Shown piece after piece: positions 1 through 9,103 of a DNA stretch of 64,000 bases. The notes under the pieces were generated by a model that did not search any database, was not told the DNA's origin, and saw nothing but the letters and a program-made list of their open reading frames with translations. The first letter of the stretch is position 1. The number at the start of each line of letters is the position of its first letter. The DNA comes from Caulobacter sp. SL161 (lineage in GTDB: Bacteria > Pseudomonadota > Alphaproteobacteria > Caulobacterales > Caulobacteraceae), in the NCBI RefSeq assembly GCF_026672375.1, contig NZ_JAPPRA010000001.1:1488001-1552000 (forward strand), written 5' to 3'. The translations under genes were made by a program, and so were the position numbers.

Positions 1-810
1 CGAATAGCGCTCCTCATAGACGCCGGGCGCGACCCATCGGGTGACGGGCGGGGCCTGACAGCTGTTCAGCGCCGCCCAGCGCTGCTCGGCCGCGTGCATC
101 GTGTACTGCCAGTAGCCGGCGCCGCCCCCCTGGGTGGGATTGGTCGCATCCCTGTCGCCGGCGAAGGCGATCACGGGCATCGGCCGCTCAGGCTGGCAGG
201 TGGCGGGGTCGGGCTGCTGTGGGTTGTCGGGGCGCGGATTGCCCGCTCGCAGGCCCACCACCGGCGCGATCGCCGCATAGCGGTCCGAGGCCACGCAACC
301 CAGCCACGAGGCCATGCGCCCGCCGCCCGACAGGCCGGTGACATAGACCCGCGCACGGTCGATGCAGCCGTCTTCCGCCAGGCTGTCGACGATCTGGGCC
401 AGATAGGCCACGTCGTCGGCGTCCGAGGCGTCGGGGATCTTGCCGGTGACGGTGGGCACGCCCGGGATGTTCCAGGCGAACCCCTGGCCGGCGGGGATGG
501 CGGCGTCCGGGGCGACCAGGATGAACCCCGCGCGATCAGCTGTGGCCTCAAGCCCGGAGGCCTGAAGCATCCTGGCGCCCGTCCCGCCGCTGCCGTGCAG
601 CAGAATCACGAGCGGAGCGGCGGTGGCGGGATCCAGCCCGGCTGGGCGATGCAGCAGCGGCTGGCGACCTGACGGGGCGATATCGACCCGCCCGGTGACC
701 CCCGGCGCGCCCACGGCGCAATTGGCGGCCAGGGCCTGGCTGCTCCAACCCAGCAGGGTCAAAGATGCGCACAGGCCAAGAAGCGCGCGCCCCAGAGCAG
801 ATTTCAACAT
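1..810 (-). CDS. Secreted PHB-depolymerase/feruloyl-esterase-family hydrolase (3' end outside window)
   Basis: Serine esterase of the LpqC/polyhydroxybutyrate-depolymerase type, predicted to be exported. The first about 28 residues form a signal peptide (MLKSALGRALLGLC, ending near QALA-A). An HGSGG oxyanion-type motif lies near residue 72 and the nucleophile motif GLSGGGRM has Ser161. Cysteines flank the catalytic core, as expected for an exported enzyme. The reading frame is open to base 1, so the C-terminus, probably with the catalytic His, is cut by the window edge; 270 codons are visible. The ATG at 810 is the only start that keeps the signal peptide whole. The substrate (polyester, feruloyl ester or acetyl-xylan) cannot be told. 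The next gene, also an exported esterase, is on the same strand 86 bases upstream. Confidence 0.82.
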   Translation of the reverse strand, partial: MLKSALGRALLGLCASLTLLGWSSQALAANCAVGAPGVTGRVDIAPSGRQPLLHRPAGLDPATAAPLVILLHGSGGTGARMLQASGLEATADRAGFILVAPDAAIPAGQGFAWNIPGVPTVTGKIPDASDADDVAYLAQIVDSLAEDGCIDRARVYVTGLSGGGRMASWLGCVASDRYAAIAPVVGLRAGNPRPDNPQQPDPATCQPERPMPVIAFAGDRDATNPTQGGGAGYWQYTMHAAEQRWAALNSCQAPPVTRWVAPGVYEERYS

Positions 811-896
811 GGCCATCCTTGAAGCCTACCAGCGGCCAAGCTTAAGGCGCTGCTCGGGGGAGTAAACCCGGCCAGGGCCTGACCGCCCGGTCGGCT

Positions 897-1832
897 CTAG
901 GGGCGAAACTCGATCCGCGTCCGGATGAAGGCGTCCACGGCGGTCGTGTAGGCGCCCGGCAGGCCAAGGTTTGCGTTGATGTCGGCATGGGTCAGGTTCT
1001 GGGTCAGAACCGGCATGTCGCGACCCTGTCGCCGGACCAGCGCCTGGAAGGCCTTGGCGTCGTTGCAGGGCTTGTCGGGACGGCGGGTCGAGCAGACCAC
1101 CATCATCGGGATGGCCTCGGGGGTCCACTGGTCCATGGGCGAGGCCTTGGCCCAGTAGGCCGGATCAGCGCCGAAGGCTTCGTCGTAGAAGTCTGGATGC
1201 CTGCCCTTCATCGTCTCCGACACTTTCAGGGTCGCCGAGTCGAGCACCACCGTTCCGGCCCAGCCCTGTCGCACCATGGAAGGTCGCGACGACAGCAGGG
1301 CCACCAGGTGAGCGCCGGCCGAGTGACCCATCAGGATGATCTTGCGATTGTCGCCGCCCCACTCTTGCGCCCGGGCCTGGGTCCATTCGAGCGCCAGGGC
1401 CACATCCAGCGCCTGCTCGTAAGCCATGGCGGCCGGCAACATCCGGTAGTTGACGCTGACGACAACGTAGCCCTTGGGCAGCCAGTATTTCAGCTTGTTT
1501 TCGACGACCCCCGCATTGGCTTTGTCGCCGACCTTCCAGGCTCCGCCATGCACCATGACGATGATCGGCGCATCCTTCGCGCCCGGCGGCGTGTAGATGT
1601 CCAGTTGCTGGGCGCGGTCAGGTCCGTAGGCGGCGGTCGTCTTGCGCGCTCCGGGCAGAATGGCCTGCAGGTCGACCGGGTGCTCCTTGGCCGCGCGTCC
1701 GGGCTGGGCGCGCTGCTCCAGGCGCTCGGCCATGCGCTTGCGAAGCGGACCCTGGAAGCGGCCCTCCGCAAGACTTTCGGCGGCTACGCCGGCGATGAGG
1801 ACGGCTGTGAGGAGCGGGACGAGCGCTTTCAT
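897..1832 (-). CDS. Secreted alpha/beta hydrolase (BD-FAE/esterase type)
   Basis: Exported alpha/beta-hydrolase of about 311 residues. A signal peptide (MKALVPLLTAVLIAGVA..) starts at the ATG at 1832, which has a GGAG ribosome site 8 bases upstream; the frame stays open further upstream but those residues do not look like signal sequence. HGGAW (about residues 95-99) is the oxyanion motif of the hormone-sensitive-lipase/carboxylesterase group, and GHSAG carries the nucleophile Ser near residue 171. An acid/His pair near the C-terminus (LTHADIN) is plausible. The family hydrolyses small esters, including kynurenine-formamidase-like and feruloyl substrates. The neighbouring exported esterase suggests breakdown of plant or polyester esters, but that is inference. 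Confidence 0.85.
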   Translation of the reverse strand: MKALVPLLTAVLIAGVAAESLAEGRFQGPLRKRMAERLEQRAQPGRAAKEHPVDLQAILPGARKTTAAYGPDRAQQLDIYTPPGAKDAPIIVMVHGGAWKVGDKANAGVVENKLKYWLPKGYVVVSVNYRMLPAAMAYEQALDVALALEWTQARAQEWGGDNRKIILMGHSAGAHLVALLSSRPSMVRQGWAGTVVLDSATLKVSETMKGRHPDFYDEAFGADPAYWAKASPMDQWTPEAIPMMVVCSTRRPDKPCNDAKAFQALVRRQGRDMPVLTQNLTHADINANLGLPGAYTTAVDAFIRTRIEFRP

Positions 1833-1963
1833 GCGGGACTCCAGCGGCGTTCGAAGGCATTGCGCATCAAACGGCGCCGGACTTTGGTTCCGTCGCGACA
1901 AAGCGCAGATCCCGGCTGATTTTCCCCAAGCCAGCCGCAGCGTCGGCCTGCTAACCCAGCGCC

Positions 1964-2896
1964 ATGACCGACCCCCGTCGCCTTACCCTGGGCCTCCTGT
2001 GCGGCCTGATCGCCGGCGCCTTCTGGGGGGGTGTGTTCCTGGCGCCGAAGCTCTTGGCGGATTTCACGCCGCTGCAGGCCACGGCGGGGCGGTACCTGGC
2101 CTATGGCCTGGCGGCGGCCGTGCTGCTGGCGCCCAGCTGGAAAGCGGTCATGGCGCGGATGGACGGCCGCGACTGGCGCGACCTCTTGCTGCTGAGCCTG
2201 CTGGGTAACCTGATCTACTATGTAGGCCTCGCGGTCGCGGTGCAGAGCGCGGGCGTGGCCCTGGCCTCGCTGGTCATCGGCTTGTTGCCCGTGACCATCA
2301 CCCTGGTGGGGGCAAGACCGGGGGAGGGGACGCCGCTCAGGCGCCTGGTTTGGCCCCTGACCCTGATCGTCGCCGGCGGGGTGTGCATCAACCTGGACGC
2401 CTTCGCCGCCGCCGGGCGGGCGGGGATGTCCAAGACGCTGGTCGGCCTGCTGGGCGCGCTGCTGGCCCTCTCGGTCTGGACCGCCTACGCCGTGTGGAAC
2501 GCCCGGCGCCTGGCCGCCACGCCCAAGTTCAACAGCCACGAGTGGTCGCTGCTGACCGGCGTCGCCACGGGCCTGCTGTCGCTGGTCATCGTGGTTCCGG
2601 CCTTCGCCTTCGATGGCAAGGTTCATACGGCCAGCGCCTGGGGGCTGTTCTGGGGCGTCAGCTTCGCCGTGGCCATCGGCGCCTCGGTGATCGGCAACGG
2701 CCTGTGGAACGCCGCCAGCCGCCTTCTGCCGCTGTCGCTGTCGGGCCAGCTGATCGTGTTCGAGACGGTGTTCGCCCTGTTGTACGGCTTCCTGCACGAG
2801 GGCCGCTGGCCGCGCCCGCTGGAGAGCGTCGCCATCGTGCTGATGCTGGCCGGGGTGTTGTGGTCGGCGCGGCGGCACAGGGCGGCGGCCGCCTGA
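1964..2896 (+). CDS. EamA/DMT-family transporter
   Basis: Inner-membrane permease of the drug/metabolite transporter superfamily, 310 residues. About ten hydrophobic segments are arranged as two five-helix EamA repeats. The first starts LLCGLIAGAFWGGVF; the second begins near residue 155 (LVGLLGALLALSVWTAY). The duplicated pattern and length are typical of the family. The substrate cannot be predicted; members export amino acids, purines or metabolites. It is divergent from the esterase at 897-1832, so the short 131-base gap must hold both promoters. The downstream glycosidase is on the same strand. Confidence 0.85.
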   Translation: MTDPRRLTLGLLCGLIAGAFWGGVFLAPKLLADFTPLQATAGRYLAYGLAAAVLLAPSWKAVMARMDGRDWRDLLLLSLLGNLIYYVGLAVAVQSAGVALASLVIGLLPVTITLVGARPGEGTPLRRLVWPLTLIVAGGVCINLDAFAAAGRAGMSKTLVGLLGALLALSVWTAYAVWNARRLAATPKFNSHEWSLLTGVATGLLSLVIVVPAFAFDGKVHTASAWGLFWGVSFAVAIGASVIGNGLWNAASRLLPLSLSGQLIVFETVFALLYGFLHEGRWPRPLESVAIVLMLAGVLWSARRHRAAAA

Positions 2897-2986
2897 ATTC
2901 CGGAGCCAGCGCTCTCGCGCGGCTTGACGTTGCGCGTCGGGAGCGGCTCCGTACCGCCGGTCGCAAACACCAGTCGGGGCGGGTTC

Positions 2987-5101
2987 GTGAAGCCTTATCA
3001 TCATGCCGGTCGCCGGATCGTCGCCGGCCTGTGGGCGGCGCTCGCGCTGGCTGTGATGCTGGTCGGCGGGGCGGCCCTGGCCCAGGACGGCCGCGCCACA
3101 CTTGCGCTGAACACCGACTGGCGGTTCTACAAGGGCGACACCGTCGATGGGCCGGTGACGGGCTTTGCGGCCAAGGACTGGCTGAAGGTCACCCTGCCGC
3201 ACACCTACAACGCCGCCGACGGCGCCGACGGCGGGGGCTATTATCGCGGCGCAGGCTGGTACCGCCGCGAGCTGGTCCTGCCCGACGCGCCGCTCAGCGG
3301 GCGCTATGTTCTACAGTTCGACGGTGCGGCCCTGGTCGCCGAGGTCTATGTCAACGGGCGACGCATCGGCCGGCACGAGGGCGGCTACGCGGCCTTTCGC
3401 TTTGACGCCACCGAGGCGTTGCGCCCCGGGGGCAACCTGCTGGCGGTCCGGGTCGACAACAGCCCCCATCCGGTGGTCGCGCCCCTGGGCGGCGACTTCA
3501 CCATCTTTGGCGGGCTCTATCGCGGGGTCAGCCTGATCCATACGCCGGACCTGCATATCGACACCCTCGATTACGGCGGTCCGGGTGTCTACGCTCGCGC
3601 GGTCGCGATCACCGCCGACCAGGCGGAGGTCGAGGTGGTGACCCGGGTGCGTGACGCCGGCGCAACATCGAGGGGCGCGCGGATCGAGACGCGGATCCTG
3701 GCCGCCGACGGAACCGAGGTCGCGCGCGGTCAGGTCGATCTGGCCGCCGTCGGACGCGAGGCGACCCCCGTCCGCCAGATCCTGCGCATCGCCCGGCCGC
3801 GACTGTGGCGCGGCGTGGCCGATCCGTACCTCTACACGGTGGAGAGCCAGGTCGTCGCGGCTGGCGGCGCCGGTCGCGACCTTGTCCGCCAGCCGCTGGG
3901 TCTGCGCACGATCGGCTTTGACCCCAAGGCCGGGTTCAGGCTCAACGGCGAGCCTCTGACGCTGCGCGGCGTCAACCTGCATCTGGACCGGCCTGGCGTC
4001 GGTCTGGCGGTCAGCGCCGAGGATATGGCTGAGGACGTTCGGATCATGCAGGCCATGGGCGCGAACGCGCTGCGCTTGGTGCATTTCCAGCACCCGCAGC
4101 CTGTGTATGACCTGGCCGACGCCGCCGGCCTGGTGCTGTGGACCGAGATCCCGTTCAACAGCAAGGTCGGCTACGACCCCGCCTTTCAGGTCAATATCCA
4201 GCAGCAACTGCGCGAGCTGATCCGCCAGAACTACAATCATCCGTCGGTGGTGCTCTGGGGGCTGGGCAACGAGGTCTACGCCGCCGACGCCGTCACCAAC
4301 CAGACCTTGGCGGCCCTGCAGACCCTGGCCAGGGCCGAGGATCCCAGCCGGCCGACCGCCTACGCCCACTGCTGCCAGTCCGACACCGACCCCCTGACCC
4401 TCCACACCGACGTGATCGGCTACAATCGCTACTTCGGCTGGTACCGAGGTGAGGGCGACGCCCTGGGGGGCTGGGCCGACGAGACCCACAGACAATCGCC
4501 GGATCGCGCGATCCTAGTCAGCGAGTACGGCGCCGGGGGAAGCATCCTGCACCAGCAGGACCCGCCGAAGCGGCCTGAGACCACGGCCGGTTTCCATCCT
4601 GAGCACTACCAGGTCCTGACCCACGAACAGAGCTGGCGGGCGATCCGTGACCGTGCGTTTCTGGGCGGGTCCTTCATCTGGGTGGCCTTCGATTTCGCCT
4701 CTGACGACCGCAATGAGGGCGACCGGCCGGGGATCAACGACAAGGGCCTGGTCTCTCACGACCGCCGGACCCCCAAAGACGCCTACGCTTGGTACCAGGC
4801 CAACTGGTCTGAGGCGCCGATGGCCTACATCACCCACCGGCGTCATGCGCTGCGGACCACCCAGCAGGTCGACCTCAAGGTCTACAGCAACTTGCCGTCG
4901 CTTACGCTGAGCGTGAACGGCCGGATCGTGGGGACGGCGCCTGTCGTTGACCATGTGGCGCTTTGGCCGGGCGTCGTCCTGCGGCCGGGCGTCAACCAGA
5001 TCCGGGTGTCCGGCCGACGCGGTCTCGCGCGCGTCACCGATGCGGTGGAGTGGGTCTATGCGCCCGAGACGGCCCGCGTCCTGGCGCCGGGCGCGCGCTG
5101 A
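2987..5101 (+). CDS. Secreted glycoside hydrolase family 2 protein (beta-galactosidase-like)
   Basis: Exported GH2 glycosidase of about 704 residues. After a signal peptide (hydrophobic run AGLWAALALAVMLVGGAA) come a sugar-binding jelly-roll domain, an Ig-like domain and a TIM barrel. The acid/base Glu is in GLGNEVY (Glu429 from this start) and the nucleophile Glu in LVSEYG (Glu513), spaced as in LacZ-type enzymes. GTG at 2987 is preferred: it follows a G-rich stretch (GGGGCGGG) and places the signal peptide correctly. An ATG at 2924 would add 21 hydrophilic residues in front. The GH2 class is clear; the exact sugar (galactose, glucuronate or mannose) is not. A strong terminator lies about 140 bases downstream. 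Confidence 0.85.
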   Translation: MKPYHHAGRRIVAGLWAALALAVMLVGGAALAQDGRATLALNTDWRFYKGDTVDGPVTGFAAKDWLKVTLPHTYNAADGADGGGYYRGAGWYRRELVLPDAPLSGRYVLQFDGAALVAEVYVNGRRIGRHEGGYAAFRFDATEALRPGGNLLAVRVDNSPHPVVAPLGGDFTIFGGLYRGVSLIHTPDLHIDTLDYGGPGVYARAVAITADQAEVEVVTRVRDAGATSRGARIETRILAADGTEVARGQVDLAAVGREATPVRQILRIARPRLWRGVADPYLYTVESQVVAAGGAGRDLVRQPLGLRTIGFDPKAGFRLNGEPLTLRGVNLHLDRPGVGLAVSAEDMAEDVRIMQAMGANALRLVHFQHPQPVYDLADAAGLVLWTEIPFNSKVGYDPAFQVNIQQQLRELIRQNYNHPSVVLWGLGNEVYAADAVTNQTLAALQTLARAEDPSRPTAYAHCCQSDTDPLTLHTDVIGYNRYFGWYRGEGDALGGWADETHRQSPDRAILVSEYGAGGSILHQQDPPKRPETTAGFHPEHYQVLTHEQSWRAIRDRAFLGGSFIWVAFDFASDDRNEGDRPGINDKGLVSHDRRTPKDAYAWYQANWSEAPMAYITHRRHALRTTQQVDLKVYSNLPSLTLSVNGRIVGTAPVVDHVALWPGVVLRPGVNQIRVSGRRGLARVTDAVEWVYAPETARVLAPGAR

Positions 5102-5434
5102 AAGCCTCCCCCAAACCTAAACCCCACCTGAACGCCCTGTCCCCACCGCGTTCAGCCCCACAGGCCTACAACACCGATCAACGGCTTTGGTAGCCGTTCG
5201 ATCGCCGCTGGTGTCTTGATCCCTCCGCCAGCGCGCCAGACTGCGCCGTCCGGCTCCCCTCCGGGCGGCGCTTTTTCGTGAGCGCGCACCTAATCATCGT
5301 TCGGTTGACGACCGCGACTGGTCCCCGGGCGAAATCTGCTGTAGCCCCAACCTGGAGGTAGGAGCCGTCTTAACCCTTGGCGTTCGACGCTGGGCCAGGA
5401 AGGTTCTAAGGGACAGGGAGCGCGTACAGGCGTC
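5102..5434. other. 333-base intergenic region, GH2 gene to ptsP
   Basis: No gene is visible. A hairpin with 8-base perfect arms (CTGAACGC at 5128-5135, GCGTTCAG at 5148-5155) lacks a T-tract. It is followed by the intrinsic terminator at 5244-5276. The remaining about 160 bases before ptsP presumably hold its promoter, but no confident motif is seen. Confidence 0.5.
5244..5276 (+). terminator. Intrinsic terminator
   Basis: The arms CGCCGTCCGG and CCGGGCGGCG (one G-U wobble) flank a 7-base loop and are followed directly by CTTTTT. It ends transcription from the GH2 gene and separates it from ptsP. Confidence 0.85.
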
Positions 5435-7699
5435 ATGGCGGCATCCGGCATCGCCGTTCGAGGACCACGTAGCCTGTTGCGGCAGATCCGCGAGGCCATG
5501 GCCGGCGCGGGTCCCGCCCAGGGCAAGCTGGACGTGGTGGTGCGCACCATCGCCATCTCGATGGTGGCCGAGGTCTGCTCGATCTATCTGCGCCGCGCCT
5601 CGGGTGATCTTGAGCTGTTCGCCACCGAAGGCCTGGCCCGCGAGGCCGTTCACGTCACCCGCCTGAAGCCGGGCGAGGGCCTGGTCGGCGAGACCATGCG
5701 CCTGGGCCGGCCGCTGAACCTGTCGGACGCCGCCAGCCACCCGTCGTTCTCATACCGTCCGGAAACCGGCGAAGACCCCTATCACGCCTTCCTGGCCGTG
5801 CCGCTGCTGCGCGGCGGGCGCGCGATCGGCGTGCTGGTCGTCCAGAACCGCACCGAGCGCAACTATGATGAGGAGGAGGTCGAGGACCTCCAGATCATCG
5901 CCATGGTGCTGGCCGAGATGGTCAGCTCCAGCGAGCTGCTGGGCGCCGACGAACTCAAGGACGTCGAGCTGGCGCCGCACAAGCCCGAGCGCCTGAAGGG
6001 CTCGCGCTTCGCCGAAGGCCTGGCCTATGGCGTGGCGGTGCTGCACGAGCAGCCGGTGGCGCCCGAGACCCTGCTGTCCGACGACGCCCTGGCCGAGGAA
6101 GCGCGGCTGACCTACGCCATCGAGGCGCTGCAGACCCAGATCGACCAGATGCTGGAAGGCCAGCACGGCCTGGTCGGCGCCTCGTATGAGGTGCTGGAGA
6201 CCTATCGCCTGTTCGCCCACGACCGGGGCTGGAACCGCTCGCTGCAGGAGGCCGTGCGCTCGGGCCTGACCGCCGAGGCGGCCGTTGAACGTGTGAGGTC
6301 GGAGCACCGCGCGCGCCTGGGCCAGGCCCGCGATCCCTATCTGCGCGAGCGGCTGCATGACCTGGAAGACCTGAACGACCGGCTGCTGCGGCACCTGTCG
6401 GGCGACGTCCACCATGTGCGCCAGCTGCCCGAGGACGCGATCCTGATCGCCCGGAACCTGGGCCCCGCCGATCTCCTGGAATACGACCGCACCAAGCTGA
6501 AGGGCATCCTGCTCGAAGAGGGTAGCGCCGCCAGCCACGCCGGCATCGTGGCCCGCGCGCTCGACATCCCGTGCGTGGGCCGTCTGGTGGGCCTGCGCGA
6601 CCGGGTCAACGAGGGCGACCCTGTCGTCGTCGACGCCGAGACCCAGGAAGCCTGGCTGCGGCCACGTCCGGACGTGGTCAAGGCGCTGAAGGCCCGGATG
6701 GAGGTCCGCGCCCAGCGCAAGGCCGAGTTCGCGCGCCTGCGCGACACCCCGCCGATCACCAAGGACGGCTCCAAGGTCACGCTGTTGATGAACGCGGGCC
6801 TCGCCGTCGATCTCGACATCCTGGGCGAGACGGGGGCCGAGGGCATCGGCCTGTTCCGCACCGAGTTCCAGTTCATGGTGGCCGAGGAGCTGCCGCGCCT
6901 GGAGGCCCAGACGGCGCTCTACGAAAAGGTGCTGGACGCGGCCAACGGCATGCCGGTGACCTTCCGCACGCTCGACCTCGGCGGCGACAAGCTGCTGCCT
7001 TACATGGAGCTGGAGCGCGAGGACAACCCGGCGCTCGGCTGGCGCGCCGTGCGGATGGGCCTGGACCGTCCGGCCCTGCTGCGCATGCAGATCCGCGCCC
7101 TGATCAAGGCCGCCAACGGTCGGCCGCTGCGGATCATGTTCCCGCTGGTGGCCAATGTGGACGAGTTCCGCGCCGCCCGTTCGTTCGTCGACCAGGAAGT
7201 GGCCTGGGCCCTAAAGCGCGGCCGTCCGGCGCCGGCGCGCCTGGACGTGGGGGCCATGATCGAGGCGCCGTCGTTGCTGTGGCACCTGGACGCTCTGCTG
7301 CCGATGACCGACTTCGTCTCGGTCGGCACCAACGACCTGATGCAGTACATGTTCGCGGCCGACCGGGGCAATCCGCGCGTGTCGGATCGCTACGACCCGC
7401 TGTCGCCGGCCGCGCTGCGGGCGCTGAAGACCATCCAGCAGGCCTGCGCCGACACCGGCACCCAGGTCTCGGTCTGCGGCGAGATGGCCGGCCGGCCGCT
7501 GGAGGCCTTCGCCCTGGTGGCCCTGGGCTTTGATCGACTGTCGATGCCGCCGGCGGGCATCGGGCCGGTCAAGCAGATGGTTTTGTCGTTGGATCGCGAG
7601 GCCGCGCGCCGCAATGTCGAGGCCCTGCTGAAGGGCTCTGGCGGATCCTTGCGCGGCGAGATCGAAACCTTGGCGCGCAAGCTCTACGTCGCCGTCTGA
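5435..7699 (+). CDS. ptsP: Phosphoenolpyruvate-protein phosphotransferase PtsP (EI-Ntr)
   Basis: First enzyme of the nitrogen-related phosphotransferase system. It autophosphorylates with PEP and passes phosphate to NPr and EIIA-Ntr, linking nitrogen state to regulation (in Caulobacter, (p)ppGpp control). It has 754 residues. An N-terminal GAF domain (about 20-160) senses glutamine in homologues. The HPr-interacting linker follows, then the swivelling domain with the phosphorylated His368 (GSAASHAGIVARA), then the PEP-binding barrel with GTNDLMQYMFAADRGN and the conserved Cys of CGEMAGRP. Sugar-type EI proteins lack the GAF domain, so EI-Ntr is the right call. It stands alone between a terminator and the rodZ-like gene. 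Confidence 0.96.
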   Translation: MAASGIAVRGPRSLLRQIREAMAGAGPAQGKLDVVVRTIAISMVAEVCSIYLRRASGDLELFATEGLAREAVHVTRLKPGEGLVGETMRLGRPLNLSDAASHPSFSYRPETGEDPYHAFLAVPLLRGGRAIGVLVVQNRTERNYDEEEVEDLQIIAMVLAEMVSSSELLGADELKDVELAPHKPERLKGSRFAEGLAYGVAVLHEQPVAPETLLSDDALAEEARLTYAIEALQTQIDQMLEGQHGLVGASYEVLETYRLFAHDRGWNRSLQEAVRSGLTAEAAVERVRSEHRARLGQARDPYLRERLHDLEDLNDRLLRHLSGDVHHVRQLPEDAILIARNLGPADLLEYDRTKLKGILLEEGSAASHAGIVARALDIPCVGRLVGLRDRVNEGDPVVVDAETQEAWLRPRPDVVKALKARMEVRAQRKAEFARLRDTPPITKDGSKVTLLMNAGLAVDLDILGETGAEGIGLFRTEFQFMVAEELPRLEAQTALYEKVLDAANGMPVTFRTLDLGGDKLLPYMELEREDNPALGWRAVRMGLDRPALLRMQIRALIKAANGRPLRIMFPLVANVDEFRAARSFVDQEVAWALKRGRPAPARLDVGAMIEAPSLLWHLDALLPMTDFVSVGTNDLMQYMFAADRGNPRVSDRYDPLSPAALRALKTIQQACADTGTQVSVCGEMAGRPLEAFALVALGFDRLSMPPAGIGPVKQMVLSLDREAARRNVEALLKGSGGSLRGEIETLARKLYVAV

Positions 7700-7813
7700 C
7701 AAAAGCTTGGCCGTTAACCAAGTGTCGCGGTTTAGTACATTGAATCCCGCTACTTAGTTTGATATTCACAAACACATATTAAGAACTCCGTATAACCGGG
7801 GTGGGGGAGTGCG

Positions 7814-7838
7814 GCGCGCTTCGCGCGCAGCGCGATTT
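7814..7838 (+). terminator. Possible weak terminator / hairpin
   Basis: GCGCGC-TTC-GCGCGC followed by AGCGCGATTTT, in the 159-base gap between ptsP and the rodZ-like gene. The T-run is short, and the hairpin could equally lie in the 5' leader of the downstream gene. Confidence 0.3.
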
Positions 7839-7858
7839 TCGGGGGCGTTTAGCCGATT

Positions 7859-8907
7859 ATGCCGCTGGATACGGGGAACGTGAGGCGTTTGCACCTCGTC
7901 GCCGACGCCGATACGGACGAAGCGCCGATCGCCGTGGGCCAACCCTCGCTGGAGGATGGCGCAGACATTGGTCTGGCGCTGAAGGCCGCCCGCGAGTTTC
8001 GCGGGCTGACCACCCAGGACGTCGCCGACGGCACCCGCATCCGCCAGAGCTATATCGAGGCCCTCGAGGACATGCGCCTCGACGACCTGCCCTCGCGGCC
8101 CTTCACCATCGGCTATGTCCGCGCCTATGCTGGCCTGCTGGGCCTGGACGCCGAGGCGGCCGTGGCCCGCTTCAAGAACGATGCGCCCGACGAGGGGGCC
8201 GAATTGCGCGCCCCGGTCGGCGTGCGGCGCGAGCGTGATCCGCGCCTGGCGCTGATCTTCGCCGGCGGCCTTCTGGTGGTCGGCGCCATCCTGCTGTGGA
8301 ACGTCGCCCAGCGCGCCATTTCCAAGGACGAGCCCCCGCCGCAGATCGCGCCGGAATCGGCCCAGGTCCGCGTCGCCCACGGCGGGACCGTCGGTCCTGG
8401 CGGTTCGGTGTCGCTGGGCGCGCCGCTGCCCGCGCCGGTCGAGTCGACCACGCCCGAACCCTACAAGACCCCCGGCCTCGACGACGCCGCCGCCAACGGC
8501 GGTTCGGTTGACGCCGCCTGGCCGCCAAGGCGCGCGCCCAGGCCGAAGCCGCCGCCGGGATCACCGACACCACCAACGCGGTCGTGATCGGCGCGCCCTT
8601 CAAGCCCAAGGGCCAGATGCTGGGCGCGAGCGCGGCCGACGCCTCGGGCGTGCTGATCCAGGCCCGCAAGGCCGGCGCCCTGACCGTCCGCCGCGCCGAC
8701 GGCGGCATCCACATGACCCGCTGGCTGTCGGCCGGCGACGCCTACAGCGCCCCGCGCACGACCGGCCTGATCCTGGACGTGGTCGAGCCGGCCCTGTTCG
8801 ATGTCTATTACAACGGCCGCCTGACGGGCCGGCTGACCTCGAACCAGACGGCGGTGGCCAGGCTGATTCCGCCCGCGCCCGCGCCGGTGGTGGCGGCCAA
8901 CCCTTAG
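7859..8907 (+). pseudogene. RodZ-like helix-turn-helix membrane protein, interrupted by a 1-base frameshift
   Basis: The 5' part encodes a RodZ/HTH_25 helix-turn-helix (residues about 37-95; IGLALKAAREFRGLTTQDVA), a basic stretch and one membrane segment (about 130-150). The reading frame then turns into nonsense near 8519 and stops at 8587. The -1 frame continues in register (AKARAQAEAAAGITDTTNAV) into the periplasmic DUF4115-type domain and stops at 8907. Adding one C to the CC at 8517-8518 restores one 349-residue protein of normal RodZ-like architecture. RodZ proteins tie the MreB cytoskeleton to the wall-synthesis machinery. This is a real frameshift mutation or an assembly error; I favour an error because both halves look conserved. 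Confidence 0.8.
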
Positions 8908-8920
8908 GGGCTCCAGACGA

Positions 8921-9051
8921 GCGCCCCCTCCGTCCCGATGCGTAGCATCGTGACACCTCCCCCGTTTTCCGGGGGAGGAGGCGGCGCCTTCCTCCCTTGC
9001 GAAGCGGGGGAGGTGGCCCGGCGCCGGTAGGCGACGAGACGGCGGGGGCGC
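8921..9051. repeat. Palindromic intergenic element, GCGCCCCC family (copy 1)
   Basis: Bounded by GCGCCCCCTCCGTC (8921-8934) and its near-inverse GACGGCGGGGGCGC (9038-9051). Inside are further inverted pieces of the CCTCCCCCG / CGGGGGAGG kind. Related copies lie at 30618-30748 and 36946-37098. It fills the gap between the rodZ-like gene and ispG. Confidence 0.75.
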
Positions 9052-9103
9052 TTTTGGCGCAAACGCCCTTCTATCCCGACCCAACACCCTCTAAATTAGC
9101 GCC

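Noticed and set aside
1829-3202. A long minus-strand frame opposite the EamA gene.
   Set aside because: Gln/Arg/Gly-rich shadow translation; the EamA gene on the plus strand has clear membrane helices.
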